Assembly: GCF_000425505.1 (NCBI RefSeq)
Contig: NZ_AUDO01000001.1
Span: 310,001-374,000, forward strand
Direction of reading: 5' to 3'
Length of the DNA: 64,000 nt
Origin: Flavobacterium frigidarium DSM 17623
Lineage (GTDB): Bacteria; Bacteroidota; Bacteroidia; Flavobacteriales; Flavobacteriaceae
Part shown: piece after piece, positions 24,781-33,579 of the stretch
Layout: every line of letters begins with the position of its first letter
How positions within the stretch are numbered: the first letter of the stretch is position 1
Notes under the pieces: generated by a model
What the model saw: the letters and a program-made list of their open reading frames with translations, nothing else
Database searches by the model: none
What the model was told of the DNA's origin: nothing
Made by a program: the position numbers and the translations under genes

Positions 24781-26346
24781 TTACTTCTTATTCAAAATTG
24801 CACCAATCATTAAAGCACATTTTTCTCCATCAATTGCCGCTGATATAATTCCACCAGCATAACCTGCACCCTCACCACAAGGATACAATCCTTTAATTTG
24901 TAAGTGCTCATAGGTAATTGCGTCTCTAGGGATACGCACTGGAGAAGATGTTCTTGATTCTGGTGCGTGTAAAATAGCTTCGTTTGTTAGATAGCCTTTC
25001 ATTGATTTTCCAAATTCAGTAAATCCTTCACGCAGTATTTGTGTTAGAAAACCTGGAAAAACCTGTCCCAATTCCACTGATGTCGTTCCTGGAACGTACG
25101 AGGTTTTAGGAATTTCTGAAGAAACTTTGCTCTTTGTAAAATCAATCATTTTTTGAGCGGGAACTTTTTGACTTTCTCCCGCAAGATGCCATGCTTTTTG
25201 TTCGATACTTTTTTGAAATTCTAAACCTGCAAGAGCACCAAATTTAGCATAGGGCTTAAAATCTTCTAATTTCAATTCGATTACAATTCCGGAGTTTGCT
25301 GTCACTTGATCCCTTTTTGACGGCGACCAACCATTGGTAACCACCTCTCCAGGACTTGTTGCACAAGGAGCGATTACACCTCCTGGACACATACAAAACG
25401 AATACATTCCGCGACCGCCAACTTGCTTTACAATACTATAAGGTGCCGGTGGCAATAGTTCGCCACGATAATCGCAACTGTATTGAATACTGTCAATTAA
25501 GGACTGCGGATGCTCTGCACGCACACCTAGTGCAAAAGGTTTTGCCTCGATGAATATCTTTTTTCGATCTAACATCTCATAGATGTCTCTTGCTGAGTGA
25601 CCTGTCGCTAATATCAATTTATTAGCTGTGATTGTCTGCCCAGTTTGAGTAACAATCCCTTGTATTTCATTCTGTTTTACTAAAATATCAGTGACTCTAG
25701 TTTCAAATAAAACTTGACCACCACATTCAATAATCTTATCTCTAATGTCTTGAATGATTTGTGGTAATTTGTTGGTACCAATGTGAGGATGCGCATCCAC
25801 TAGAATATCTGGTGTAGCACCATAAGCCACTAACAACTCTAATATTCGAGTAACATCACCACGTTTTTTAGATCTCGTGTATAGCTTTCCATCAGAATAA
25901 GTTCCTGCTCCACCTTCTCCAAAACAATAATTTGAATCCTCATTTACTAGATGATCTCTATTAATTGCTTTCAAGTCGCGACGTCTTCCTCGTACATCTT
26001 TTCCGCGTTCAACTACAATTGGCTTCAAGCCTAATTCAATTAACTGCAATGCTGCAAATAAACCAGCAGGCCCAGCACCTACCACGATTACCTCTTGCTC
26101 ATTAGCAACATTAGGATAATCTGGAAGCTGTATTTGTTGTTCTTGAAATACATCTCCCTGCATATAAACCGTCAATTTTAAATTGATTTTGATGGCTTTT
26201 TGACGCGCATCAATAGATCGTTTTAAAATTGTTATATGTTGAATCTCACTGTTGGCTACTTTTAATAATTTCCCAACGTGATCTTTTAACAATGATTCGT
26301 TTGCTGCAGTTTCTGGTGTAACTTGTATTAGTAATTCTTGAGGCAT
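24781..26346 (-). CDS. FAD-dependent dehydrogenase (COG2509-type)
   Basis: The 521-residue protein has an N-terminal extension of about 85 residues, then a dinucleotide-binding motif VIVVGAGPAGLFAALQL and ERGKDVRGRRRD. These are followed by DSNYCFGEGGAGTYSDGKLY, a hallmark of this family of uncharacterised FAD dehydrogenases. PCGEGAGYAGGIISAAIDG near the C-terminus is the second FAD contact. The reaction is unknown. It converges with the quinone oxidoreductase gene. Confidence 0.88.
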   Translation of the reverse strand: MPQELLIQVTPETAANESLLKDHVGKLLKVANSEIQHITILKRSIDARQKAIKINLKLTVYMQGDVFQEQQIQLPDYPNVANEQEVIVVGAGPAGLFAALQLIELGLKPIVVERGKDVRGRRRDLKAINRDHLVNEDSNYCFGEGGAGTYSDGKLYTRSKKRGDVTRILELLVAYGATPDILVDAHPHIGTNKLPQIIQDIRDKIIECGGQVLFETRVTDILVKQNEIQGIVTQTGQTITANKLILATGHSARDIYEMLDRKKIFIEAKPFALGVRAEHPQSLIDSIQYSCDYRGELLPPAPYSIVKQVGGRGMYSFCMCPGGVIAPCATSPGEVVTNGWSPSKRDQVTANSGIVIELKLEDFKPYAKFGALAGLEFQKSIEQKAWHLAGESQKVPAQKMIDFTKSKVSSEIPKTSYVPGTTSVELGQVFPGFLTQILREGFTEFGKSMKGYLTNEAILHAPESRTSSPVRIPRDAITYEHLQIKGLYPCGEGAGYAGGIISAAIDGEKCALMIGAILNKK

Positions 26347-26487
26347 TTGTTTAGTGTAAAAAATTGAGCCAACTTATAATGAGTAAAGTCAGCTTGCAAA
26401 AATACTATTTTGAACTGAATTCTGCTTGCGCAAAAGCGAATCCGTTTCAAATAATCCTTTATCGCTTAAAATTGCCGTTAGACTTTG

Positions 26488-26495
26488 TAACTTTG
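26488..26495 (+). promoter_or_regulatory. -7 promoter element for the 80-residue protein
   Basis: TAACTTTG matches TAnnTTTG, 24 bp before the ATG at 26519. No well-placed TTTG upstream. Confidence 0.45.
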
Positions 26496-26518
26496 AACCG
26501 TATTAAAAAATTAAAAAT

Positions 26519-26761
26519 ATGTCTCGACAAATAAAAATGATATGGGATTTTAGAGGACCCGCTGCTTTAAAAACAGCCGAACACCACGAAATTCACCTTA
26601 AAGAATACATCTCTGCAGAAAATATTTCGCTTAATATCACCGGTTTTCAGGAAAAGTCAGAAATGCACGCCATTGCTTTTATGGTGGTGACTGATGAACA
26701 CATGATTTCGGTAAGAGATAATTTAAAACCACATCGCGCCGAAATTTACACTGGCGTATAG
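26519..26761 (+). CDS. small conserved Bacteroidota protein
   Basis: The 80-residue soluble protein (MSRQIKMIWDFRGPAALKTA) contains several His residues (AEHHEIHLKEY; MHAIAFMVVTDEHMISVRD). I recognise it as a small conserved Bacteroidota hypothetical protein, with no assigned function. The His-rich opening could suggest metal binding but this is only a guess. It appears monocistronic, with a -7 box upstream. Confidence 0.65.
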   Translation: MSRQIKMIWDFRGPAALKTAEHHEIHLKEYISAENISLNITGFQEKSEMHAIAFMVVTDEHMISVRDNLKPHRAEIYTGV

Positions 26762-26929
26762 TTATCTTCTAATTCGAAAGATTCGTTAACGGTTTTGATT
26801 GCTCATTTTTCAAGCGTCTCAACGCTTGTACAGTAAATATTAATGTCTTGTTAAATTTGGTCGATACCGGCTAAACTAAAAAACTAATTCTCGTTAATTA
26901 CGTACATTACATAAAACAAACATTTTATT

Positions 26930-27682
26930 ATGAAAAAATTATTCCTCCTATTATTATTAGTTTTTGTGCAAATGGGATTTGCGCAACAAAAAGACTATGT
27001 CGCTATATCTAAACAATTAATTGAATCAGTTAAGTCAAAAGATGGCAAGACGCACTCTTATGTAGATTTGATAGCAAATGCTAACGAAGACGAACTTTTA
27101 AAACAATTGAAATCAGACGACGAAAGGAAAGCGTTTTTCATAAACACCTACAACAGTTTTGTGATTGTTTCTTTGAGAAAAAACCCAAAACAATATGAAG
27201 ACCGTAATGCTTTTTTCAAGTCAGAACAATTCGTTATTGCAGGGAACAAAGTGAGTTTAGATGTTATCGAACACGATTTTTTAAGAAGGTCTAGCATTAA
27301 GTTGAGCTTGGGAAAATTACACAAATTATTTCCTTCTAAACTAGAAAGAAAATTTAGAGTTGACGACGTGGATTATCGTATTCATTTTGCTCTAAACTGT
27401 GGCGCAAAAAGTTGTCCGCCAGTAGGAGTTTATGATGCAAAAAATATTGACAAGCAACTTGACAAATCAGCAGAAGCTTATTTAAAAGACAAATCTAAAT
27501 ACGTTAAAGAGAGTAATACTTTAACTGTAACGCCATTGATGAGTTGGTTTAGAGGAGATTTTGGAAACAAAAAAGGCGTTAGAGAAATTTGTAAAAAATT
27601 CAATATCATTCCTGAAAATGTAAAACCAGATATCGATTATGCTGATTATGACTGGACTCTTGATATCACTAATTTCAGTTAA
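26930..27682 (+). CDS. DUF547 secreted protein
   Basis: The 250-residue protein has a signal peptide (about 1-18, ends GFAQQ). The DUF547 core has FFINTYNSFVIVSL near 72-85, LDVIEHDFLRR near 107-117, and HFALNCGAKSCPPVGVYDAK near 155-172 with two Cys. DUF547 proteins are of unknown function, predicted periplasmic, and recur in several Bacteroidota clusters. It is followed 46 bp later by a PlsC-like acyltransferase, suggesting a joint envelope or lipid role. Confidence 0.88.
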   Translation: MKKLFLLLLLVFVQMGFAQQKDYVAISKQLIESVKSKDGKTHSYVDLIANANEDELLKQLKSDDERKAFFINTYNSFVIVSLRKNPKQYEDRNAFFKSEQFVIAGNKVSLDVIEHDFLRRSSIKLSLGKLHKLFPSKLERKFRVDDVDYRIHFALNCGAKSCPPVGVYDAKNIDKQLDKSAEAYLKDKSKYVKESNTLTVTPLMSWFRGDFGNKKGVREICKKFNIIPENVKPDIDYADYDWTLDITNFS

Positions 27683-27728
27683 TCAGTATAAAGCCACTTA
27701 ATCGAAACCTACCTTATCAAAGAGATAC

Positions 27729-28685
27729 ATGAGTAAAGCAGTTTATCATTTTTTTAAAATTGGCGCAAAGTTAGCGCTGAAGATTTACTGTAGTAAAACT
27801 GTTGTTCACTTTGACGAAGCTACATCTTATACGGCACCAAAAATAATAGCATCAAATCACCCTAATTCGTTTTTTGATGCTATTGTTATTGCCATCAATT
27901 ATCCCAAACCCATCTATTTTTTAGCACGAGGAGACGCTTTCAAAAAGCCTATTGTTGCTAAATTTCTAAATGCATTACAACTGATTCCTATTTACCGCTT
28001 GAGCGAAGGAAAGAGCAATTTGATTAAAAATGATGATACGTTTACAACCTGTATTTCATTATTCAAACAGAATGAAACAATCTTGATTTTCTCAGAAGGT
28101 TTGTGCATCAACGAATGGAAATTACGACCGTTGCGAAAAGGCACAGCACGACTTGCTCTACTAGCTTTGAATGCAGGCATAGAGAATTTACAAATCCAAC
28201 CTACAAATTTAAACTACTCTTCATTTTTAACAAACCCTAAAAAAATATTAATCAACTTTAATCAGGAGTTCAACGCAAGTGTACTCACGCTAGAACAAGA
28301 CAGCTTTTTTTACAATAGCTTTAATACTAAATTAAAGGAAGGAATCTCAGATCATCTACAAATTGCCGAAAAAGACGAAGACATGAATGCTTTATTCTAT
28401 GAAAAAAAGTCTCATGCTCAAAAAGTTGCTTTAGCAGCTCCTGCTTTATTAGGATACCTTTTGAATGCGTCTATTTACCACTACTTTAAAAAAATGGCGC
28501 AAAAAAAAACCAAAAATACCGTTTTTTATGACTCGGTTCTTTTTGGTTTATTATTAATTTTTTATCCTGTTATTGTACTAACAATAGCAATTGTGATGGG
28601 ATTTATTGCGGGTTATGTGGCTGCAATAATAACATTTTTTACATTCCCATTGACTGCATACTGTTATAGTCAGTATAGAAGATAA
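27729..28685 (+). CDS. PlsC-like glycerophospholipid acyltransferase
   Basis: The 318-residue protein has acyltransferase block I as ASNHPNSFFDAI (near 44-55; the His and Asp are five residues apart as in 'NHPNxxxD' members, not four), block II YFLARGDAFKKP, and block III FSEGLCINEWKLRPLRKGTARLA. A substrate-pocket PIYRLSEG is also present. A C-terminal half with two hydrophobic helices (about 270-315) anchors it in the membrane. It probably acylates a lysophospholipid or glycerol phosphate-like acceptor. It converges with the VOC-SDR-GT genes with only 2 bp between stops. Confidence 0.82.
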   Translation: MSKAVYHFFKIGAKLALKIYCSKTVVHFDEATSYTAPKIIASNHPNSFFDAIVIAINYPKPIYFLARGDAFKKPIVAKFLNALQLIPIYRLSEGKSNLIKNDDTFTTCISLFKQNETILIFSEGLCINEWKLRPLRKGTARLALLALNAGIENLQIQPTNLNYSSFLTNPKKILINFNQEFNASVLTLEQDSFFYNSFNTKLKEGISDHLQIAEKDEDMNALFYEKKSHAQKVALAAPALLGYLLNASIYHYFKKMAQKKTKNTVFYDSVLFGLLLIFYPVIVLTIAIVMGFIAGYVAAIITFFTFPLTAYCYSQYRR

Positions 28686-28687
28686 AC

Positions 28688-29716
28688 TTACTTTACTTTA
28701 CTTATTGCTAACATTTTAATCATCCAATTAGGTAAAGGCTTCTCTATATTTCTTTTTCGAAGATCTAGATACCAACCAATTTTTTTCAAAATAGGCACTT
28801 TATGCGTTTCTACTAATTCGATTAATGTTCCGTCTGGATCTTCAATATAACAAAACCTTCCCGAAGCGTGATCCATAGCAAAAGAATTACTACTATCGAC
28901 CGAAAAATCAGTACCTTTATTCACAGCATGTCTTTTTAAAGCTTCCATGTTCAAAACATCAAAACAAAGATGAATGAAACCACAGTCGCCCCAAAAACGG
29001 TCTTGATAAATCTTTATAGGAACCCTATTTTTTACCTGAACTAATTCTATAACTACATCTCCTAGCAATTTATTAAAAGCTCCTTTGCCTGTTGCCTTTT
29101 TACTAATTCCTAGCTTTCGAACTAACTGACCATTCTCTGTACTTTCTGTATCATATAGAACCAAATCAATTCCTAAAACTTCTTGATAAAAATGAAGTGC
29201 TTTTTCTATATTTGAAACTCCGATAACACTACCTACAATACCTCCCATATCATGATTTCCTGTTTGGAACCAATCGTTTGAAGAGATAATTTTAAAAGTA
29301 TTTTTATTCGAATCGGTAACCCAAAAATAATTACCAGTCAATTCAGATACAACTATATCTGAAACCTGAATTTCGTTGATTTGTGATAATCTTTGATAAG
29401 ATTGCTGTAAATTAACCGACTTAATAATCGCTGCATAAATACCTAAATCACCTAACTGCACAATATTACAATCAGCAGGTTTTCGATCTAAAAACTGCCA
29501 CAATTCTAAGCCACCGCCACCTTGTAGATTCATGGTTAAAATCGCTCTGCGCTTATAAATATCTCCACCTGTGTACTGCGTCATTAAATTAGCACTCGCG
29601 TCGTCATCAAAAATTAGCACGTCCATACCAAACAAATGTTTGTAGGTGTGCATTGCCGCTTCGGCATTTTTTACTCCAATTCCGATTTGTTGAACTCCTG
29701 ATAAATACTGATGCAT
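28688..29716 (-). CDS. two-domain VOC-family protein
   Basis: The 342-residue protein is two tandem glyoxalase/dioxygenase modules: the first about 5-150 (VQQIGIGVKNAEAAMHTYKH) and the second about 155-310 (VGSVIGVSNIEKALHFYQEV, CFDVLNMEALKRHA, CYIEDPDGTLIELVE). A basic C-terminal tail (KKIGWYLDLRKRNIEKPLPN) follows. The arrangement resembles metal-dependent dioxygenases of the HPPD kind, but the fingerprint is not HPPD. It is the last gene of a minus-strand GT-SDR-VOC operon. The reaction is unknown. Confidence 0.8.
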   Translation of the reverse strand: MHQYLSGVQQIGIGVKNAEAAMHTYKHLFGMDVLIFDDDASANLMTQYTGGDIYKRRAILTMNLQGGGGLELWQFLDRKPADCNIVQLGDLGIYAAIIKSVNLQQSYQRLSQINEIQVSDIVVSELTGNYFWVTDSNKNTFKIISSNDWFQTGNHDMGGIVGSVIGVSNIEKALHFYQEVLGIDLVLYDTESTENGQLVRKLGISKKATGKGAFNKLLGDVVIELVQVKNRVPIKIYQDRFWGDCGFIHLCFDVLNMEALKRHAVNKGTDFSVDSSNSFAMDHASGRFCYIEDPDGTLIELVETHKVPILKKIGWYLDLRKRNIEKPLPNWMIKMLAISKVK

Positions 29717-29748
29717 GCTTATTCCTTTTATTTAAAATTGAACTGATT

Positions 29749-30537
29749 TTATCTAACGCCTTTTGCATGCGCTATCTTGTAATATAAACTGGGAATAAAC
29801 CACCAAAACCAAAATAAAAGACGTTCTGCCTTTAGAATATAAATAGCTTTTTGATTTTTTTTCAAACCTGAAATTATTTTATTACAGCAAACTGAAACAG
29901 ACATTCCTGCATCGCTATTTTCATCTGTGTTCCCAAATTGCTGACCGTTACCTGCTAAGGCGTTTTTTGAAATATTGGTATTTATTCTACCAGGATATAC
30001 GATAGAAACATGGATATTGGTTTTAAAAAATTCACATTGTAAAGTTTCCAAATATCCTTTTATAGCATGTTTTGACGCGGCATAACCTGAACGTAAAGGA
30101 AAACCTATTAATCCAGCAATACTACTAATTACACAAATATTACCTTGACCTTGTTTTTTAAAATGCGGCAGTAAAGATTGGATTATTGCAACAGGAGCAA
30201 AGAAATTTAAATCCATTAATTTTTTGTACACAAATATATCCGTTTCCTCTGCCATTGCTCGCTGACTTTGACCTGCACTTTGAATTACATAATCTATATG
30301 ACCTTCGAACAATATAGCTTGATCAACCAAATTAGGAATACCATCAATATCTAATAAATTGTAATTTAAAATGTGAGAACGCGTATTTTTCAACTCGCCT
30401 TTTAAGGTAGTTAAAGCTGCAACATTTGTTCCAGTTAAGATTAATATCGCTCCTTGTTGTGCTAATTGCAGTGCTAATTCTTTACCAATTCCTGAGGAGG
30501 CGCCGGTAATCCAAACAACTTTATTTTTAAAATGCAT
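29749..30537 (-). CDS. short-chain dehydrogenase/reductase
   Basis: The 262-residue classical SDR has the NAD(P)-binding motif VWITGASSGIGKELALQLA at about 8-26, an NxxG-type IQSAGQSQ, the catalytic Ser in VISSIAGLIGFP and YAASK with the Tyr/Lys pair near 160. The C-terminal tail is hydrophobic (LLFWFWWFIPSLYY), indicating membrane association. Its start overlaps the preceding GT gene by 11 bp and it lies 32 bp upstream of the VOC gene, so the three are co-transcribed. Confidence 0.88.
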   Translation of the reverse strand: MHFKNKVVWITGASSGIGKELALQLAQQGAILILTGTNVAALTTLKGELKNTRSHILNYNLLDIDGIPNLVDQAILFEGHIDYVIQSAGQSQRAMAEETDIFVYKKLMDLNFFAPVAIIQSLLPHFKKQGQGNICVISSIAGLIGFPLRSGYAASKHAIKGYLETLQCEFFKTNIHVSIVYPGRINTNISKNALAGNGQQFGNTDENSDAGMSVSVCCNKIISGLKKNQKAIYILKAERLLFWFWWFIPSLYYKIAHAKGVR

Positions 30538-31231
30538 TTTTTCTATAGCTTAAAAGTTCTTTATACTTCGATAACATTTCCTGTTGCGAAGCCCCTTTTT
30601 TATACATTTTTACAATTTTTAAGTTGGCTAATTGCACCGTCAACCAAGTATTTTCTTCATATTTTCTTGCTGATACAATTGTCGCTTTAGGGATTAATTT
30701 AAACTTTCCTTTTTGCCAAATTCTAGCCAAGAAATCATAATCTTCCATTATAAGCATCGACTCTTTATACTCACCGACCTGCTGCCATAATTTTCGAGTA
30801 ATAAAAATACTTTGATCGCCTCCGCGAAAAAACAAGTAGTTGAATCGAGTGAAGAAAGCATTGCATTTAAGAAGCAACATCGCATTATCAAATTTTGTTC
30901 TAAAACTTCCGCAGTTATAATCATTAGCGATTGCTTGATTTATATCTTCGAAAAAAGTAACAACTGGCAAACTATCTGCATGAACAAAATAGAAAACATC
31001 ACCACTGGCATGTTTCACACCAAAATTCATTTGTCCAGATCTCCCCTTTACATCTGAGAGAACTGTTTTTACTCCCATTTTTTTTGCAATTGCAAGTGTT
31101 TCATCTGTACTTCCACCATCAGAAACAATAATTTCATATTGTTTTCCAACTAAACATTTTTGCAAATGATTAATAATAGTAGCGATTGTACTTAGCTCGT
31201 TGTAAGTAGGGATAATAATACTCAAATACAT
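30527..31231 (-). CDS. family-2 glycosyltransferase (TIGR04283-like)
   Basis: The 234-residue GT-A enzyme begins MYLSIIIPTYNELSTI, with VSDGGSTDETLAIAKKMG and a DxD-like HADSLP near 92-97. The later RGGDQSIFITRKLW and IMEDYDFLARI segments are typical of TIGR04283 members, which were named for arsenosugar biosynthesis. No arsM or arsS gene lies in the window, so that name describes the family, not a proven role. It is the first gene of the GT-SDR-VOC operon. Confidence 0.82.
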   Translation of the reverse strand: MYLSIIIPTYNELSTIATIINHLQKCLVGKQYEIIVSDGGSTDETLAIAKKMGVKTVLSDVKGRSGQMNFGVKHASGDVFYFVHADSLPVVTFFEDINQAIANDYNCGSFRTKFDNAMLLLKCNAFFTRFNYLFFRGGDQSIFITRKLWQQVGEYKESMLIMEDYDFLARIWQKGKFKLIPKATIVSARKYEENTWLTVQLANLKIVKMYKKGASQQEMLSKYKELLSYRKNAF

Positions 31232-31260
31232 TTGTAATTATTCTATATTTTTAAATACAA

Positions 31261-31289
31261 AAAAGAGAAGTTGTAGTAACTTCTCTTTT
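31261..31289 (-). terminator. terminator after recQ
   Basis: AAAAGAGAAGTT (31261-31272) pairs with AACTTCTCTTTT (31278-31289), 5-nt loop. The minus-strand T run follows, so it ends the recQ transcript before the GT operon; symmetric A/T flanks may allow both directions. Confidence 0.85.
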
Positions 31290-31300
31290 AATTTATACTT

Positions 31301-33496
31301 CTAATTAGCTACTTCGCTAATAAATTTTATTCGCATCAGTCGCAGTTCGTCGATATCATAATCGCCTTCAAATTCTTTGAGAGCGCCTTCAATTTTATCT
31401 GATTCAGATTCCATGAAATAATCATAGATTTCTTCTTGCTGATCTTCATCAAGCATATCATCAACCCAATACTTAATATTTAATTTAGTTCCTGAGTAGA
31501 CAATTTGTTCCATTTCTTTAATTAACAAGTCCATTGTCAAGCCTTTCGCTTTAGCGATATCATCTAATGACAATTTGCGGTCAATGTTTTGTATAATATA
31601 AAGCTTATTAGCCGAATTCGTTCCCGTCGACTTCACTACTAAATCTTCCGATCTAACAATTTCATTTTCGTTTACATATCTATTGATTAACTCTACAAAA
31701 TCAGCTCCGTATTTCTTTGCTTTACCCTCTCCTACTCCATGAATATTAATCAATTCATTTAATGAGATTGGATATTTTAAAGCCATGTCTTCTAATGATG
31801 GATCTTGAAAAACTACGAATGGCGGCACACCAATTTTCTTGGCTACTTTTTTACGCAAATCTTTCAGCATATTCATTAAAACAGTATCAATCGCTAAAGT
31901 CACTTTTGATGCGCTAACAATTGCTTCGTCAACAGTCTCATTATACTCATGATCCTCAGACATTAAAAATGAAGATGGTTTTTTTATAAAATCAAGCCCT
32001 TTATCAGTAATCTTTACGATTCCATAAGTTTCAATATCTTTTGTCAAAAAACCAGCAACCAGAACTTGTCTTAATAAAGCCATCCAATATTTCTCATCAA
32101 AGGAAATCCCTGATCCAAAAAAAGGTTGAACATCTGTACGATGTGCTTTAATAACTGCGTTTACACGACCTATTAACGTAAAAACAATCTCTTTGGATTT
32201 ATAAAGGTGCTTTGTATCGCGTACTACCTCTAATAATTTCACCACCTGCTCTTGCGCTTCTATCTTAGTTTTCGGATTTCGAACATTATCATCCATATCA
32301 GCACCATCTCCGTTCTCGCTGTCAAATTCTTCACCAAAATAATGAAGTAAGAACTTTCTTCTTGACATCGATGTTTCGGCATAAGCCACTACTTCTTGTA
32401 GCAATGCAAAGCCAATCTCTTGTTCGGCAACAGGTTTCCCTGACATGAATTTCTCTAGCTTTTCAACATCTTTGTATGAGTAATATGCTAGACAATGCCC
32501 TTCACCACCATCACGACCCGCGCGACCGGTTTCTTGGTAATAACTTTCAAGTGATTTAGGAATATCATGGTGTATTACGAAACGAACATCTGGCTTGTCA
32601 ATTCCCATACCAAAAGCAATCGTAGCGACTACAACATCAACATCTTCCATAAGAAACATGTCTTGGTGTTTTGCTCTCGTTTTTGCATCTAAACCAGCAT
32701 GGTAAGGAACAGCGCTAATTCCGTTTACTTGTAAAACTTCGGCAATGGCTTCTACTTTTTTACGGCTCAAGCAATAAATAATTCCTGACTTTCCTTTATG
32801 TTGTCTTATAAAACGAATAATATCCGACTCGATATTTTTTGTCTTAGTGCGCACTTCATAATACAAATTTGGTCGGTTGAACGACGCTTTGAAAGTTTTG
32901 GCACCAGCCATATCCAAGTTTTTAAGAATATCTTCTTGCACTTTTGGAGTAGCCGTAGCCGTAAGTCCGATGATAGGAATATCACCCAACTGTTTTATAA
33001 TATTTTTTAGATTTCGATATTCAGGCCTAAAATCATGTCCCCATTCAGAGATACAATGCGCCTCATCAATTGCTACAAACGAAATTTTAACTCCTTTTAA
33101 AAAGTTAACGTTTTCCTCTTTAGTCAATGACTCGGGTGCTACATAAAGCAGCTTCGTTAATCCAGATGTAATATCCTTTTTAACCTGTGTAATTTCTGTT
33201 TTTGTAAGAGAAGAATTTAGGACGTGTGCGATACCATGTTCTGAAGACAAACTTCGAATAGCATCAACTTGGTTTTTCATTAAAGCGATTAGAGGCGAAA
33301 CGACAATTGCGGTTCCTTCTTGTATCAAAGCGGGTAACTGATAGCACAGTGATTTTCCACCTCCAGTAGGCATGATAACAAAAGTATTTTCTTTGTTAAG
33401 CAAACTTTTGATGACTTGTTCCTGCAGCCCCTTAAATTGGCTAAAGCCAAAATATTTCTTTAATTCCGTATGGATATTAATTTCGTTTGAATTCAT
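31301..33496 (-). CDS. recQ: RecQ-family ATP-dependent DNA helicase
   Basis: The 731-residue RecQ helicase has Walker A MPTGGGKSLCYQLP (Lys48), DEAH box IDEAHCISEWGHDF near 140, helicase motifs IIGLTATATP and YYQETGRAGRDG, then RQC and HRDC (LEDMALKYPISLNELINIHG) domains. A C-terminal helical HTH extension of about 100 residues follows. The zinc-binding region between helicase and RQC (about 375-405) keeps SRRKFLLHYFGEEF but has none of the four Cys (CRR is SRR, and the CxxCDNC part is NGDGADMDDN). It probably unwinds recombination intermediates. It is divergent from the kdsD operon. Confidence 0.92.
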   Translation of the reverse strand: MNSNEINIHTELKKYFGFSQFKGLQEQVIKSLLNKENTFVIMPTGGGKSLCYQLPALIQEGTAIVVSPLIALMKNQVDAIRSLSSEHGIAHVLNSSLTKTEITQVKKDITSGLTKLLYVAPESLTKEENVNFLKGVKISFVAIDEAHCISEWGHDFRPEYRNLKNIIKQLGDIPIIGLTATATPKVQEDILKNLDMAGAKTFKASFNRPNLYYEVRTKTKNIESDIIRFIRQHKGKSGIIYCLSRKKVEAIAEVLQVNGISAVPYHAGLDAKTRAKHQDMFLMEDVDVVVATIAFGMGIDKPDVRFVIHHDIPKSLESYYQETGRAGRDGGEGHCLAYYSYKDVEKLEKFMSGKPVAEQEIGFALLQEVVAYAETSMSRRKFLLHYFGEEFDSENGDGADMDDNVRNPKTKIEAQEQVVKLLEVVRDTKHLYKSKEIVFTLIGRVNAVIKAHRTDVQPFFGSGISFDEKYWMALLRQVLVAGFLTKDIETYGIVKITDKGLDFIKKPSSFLMSEDHEYNETVDEAIVSASKVTLAIDTVLMNMLKDLRKKVAKKIGVPPFVVFQDPSLEDMALKYPISLNELINIHGVGEGKAKKYGADFVELINRYVNENEIVRSEDLVVKSTGTNSANKLYIIQNIDRKLSLDDIAKAKGLTMDLLIKEMEQIVYSGTKLNIKYWVDDMLDEDQQEEIYDYFMESESDKIEGALKEFEGDYDIDELRLMRIKFISEVAN

Positions 33497-33519
33497 TCTT
33501 TATTATATGGTATTTTGTA

Positions 33520-33527
33520 TAAATTTG
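33520..33527 (+). promoter_or_regulatory. -7 promoter element for the kdsD operon
   Basis: TAAATTTG matches TAnnTTTG in the 83-bp recQ/kdsD divergent gap. No good -33 element is at the right spacing, so the call is tentative. Confidence 0.35.
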
Positions 33528-33579
33528 CATTATAAAGATACTACTTTCTTTTACACTTACAAATTTTAAACATTCTGTT

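Noticed and set aside
27729..31231. Calling the GT-SDR-VOC cluster an arsenosugar biosynthesis operon
   Set aside because: The GT family name is the only link; no arsenite methyltransferase or radical-SAM ArsS gene is present in the window.
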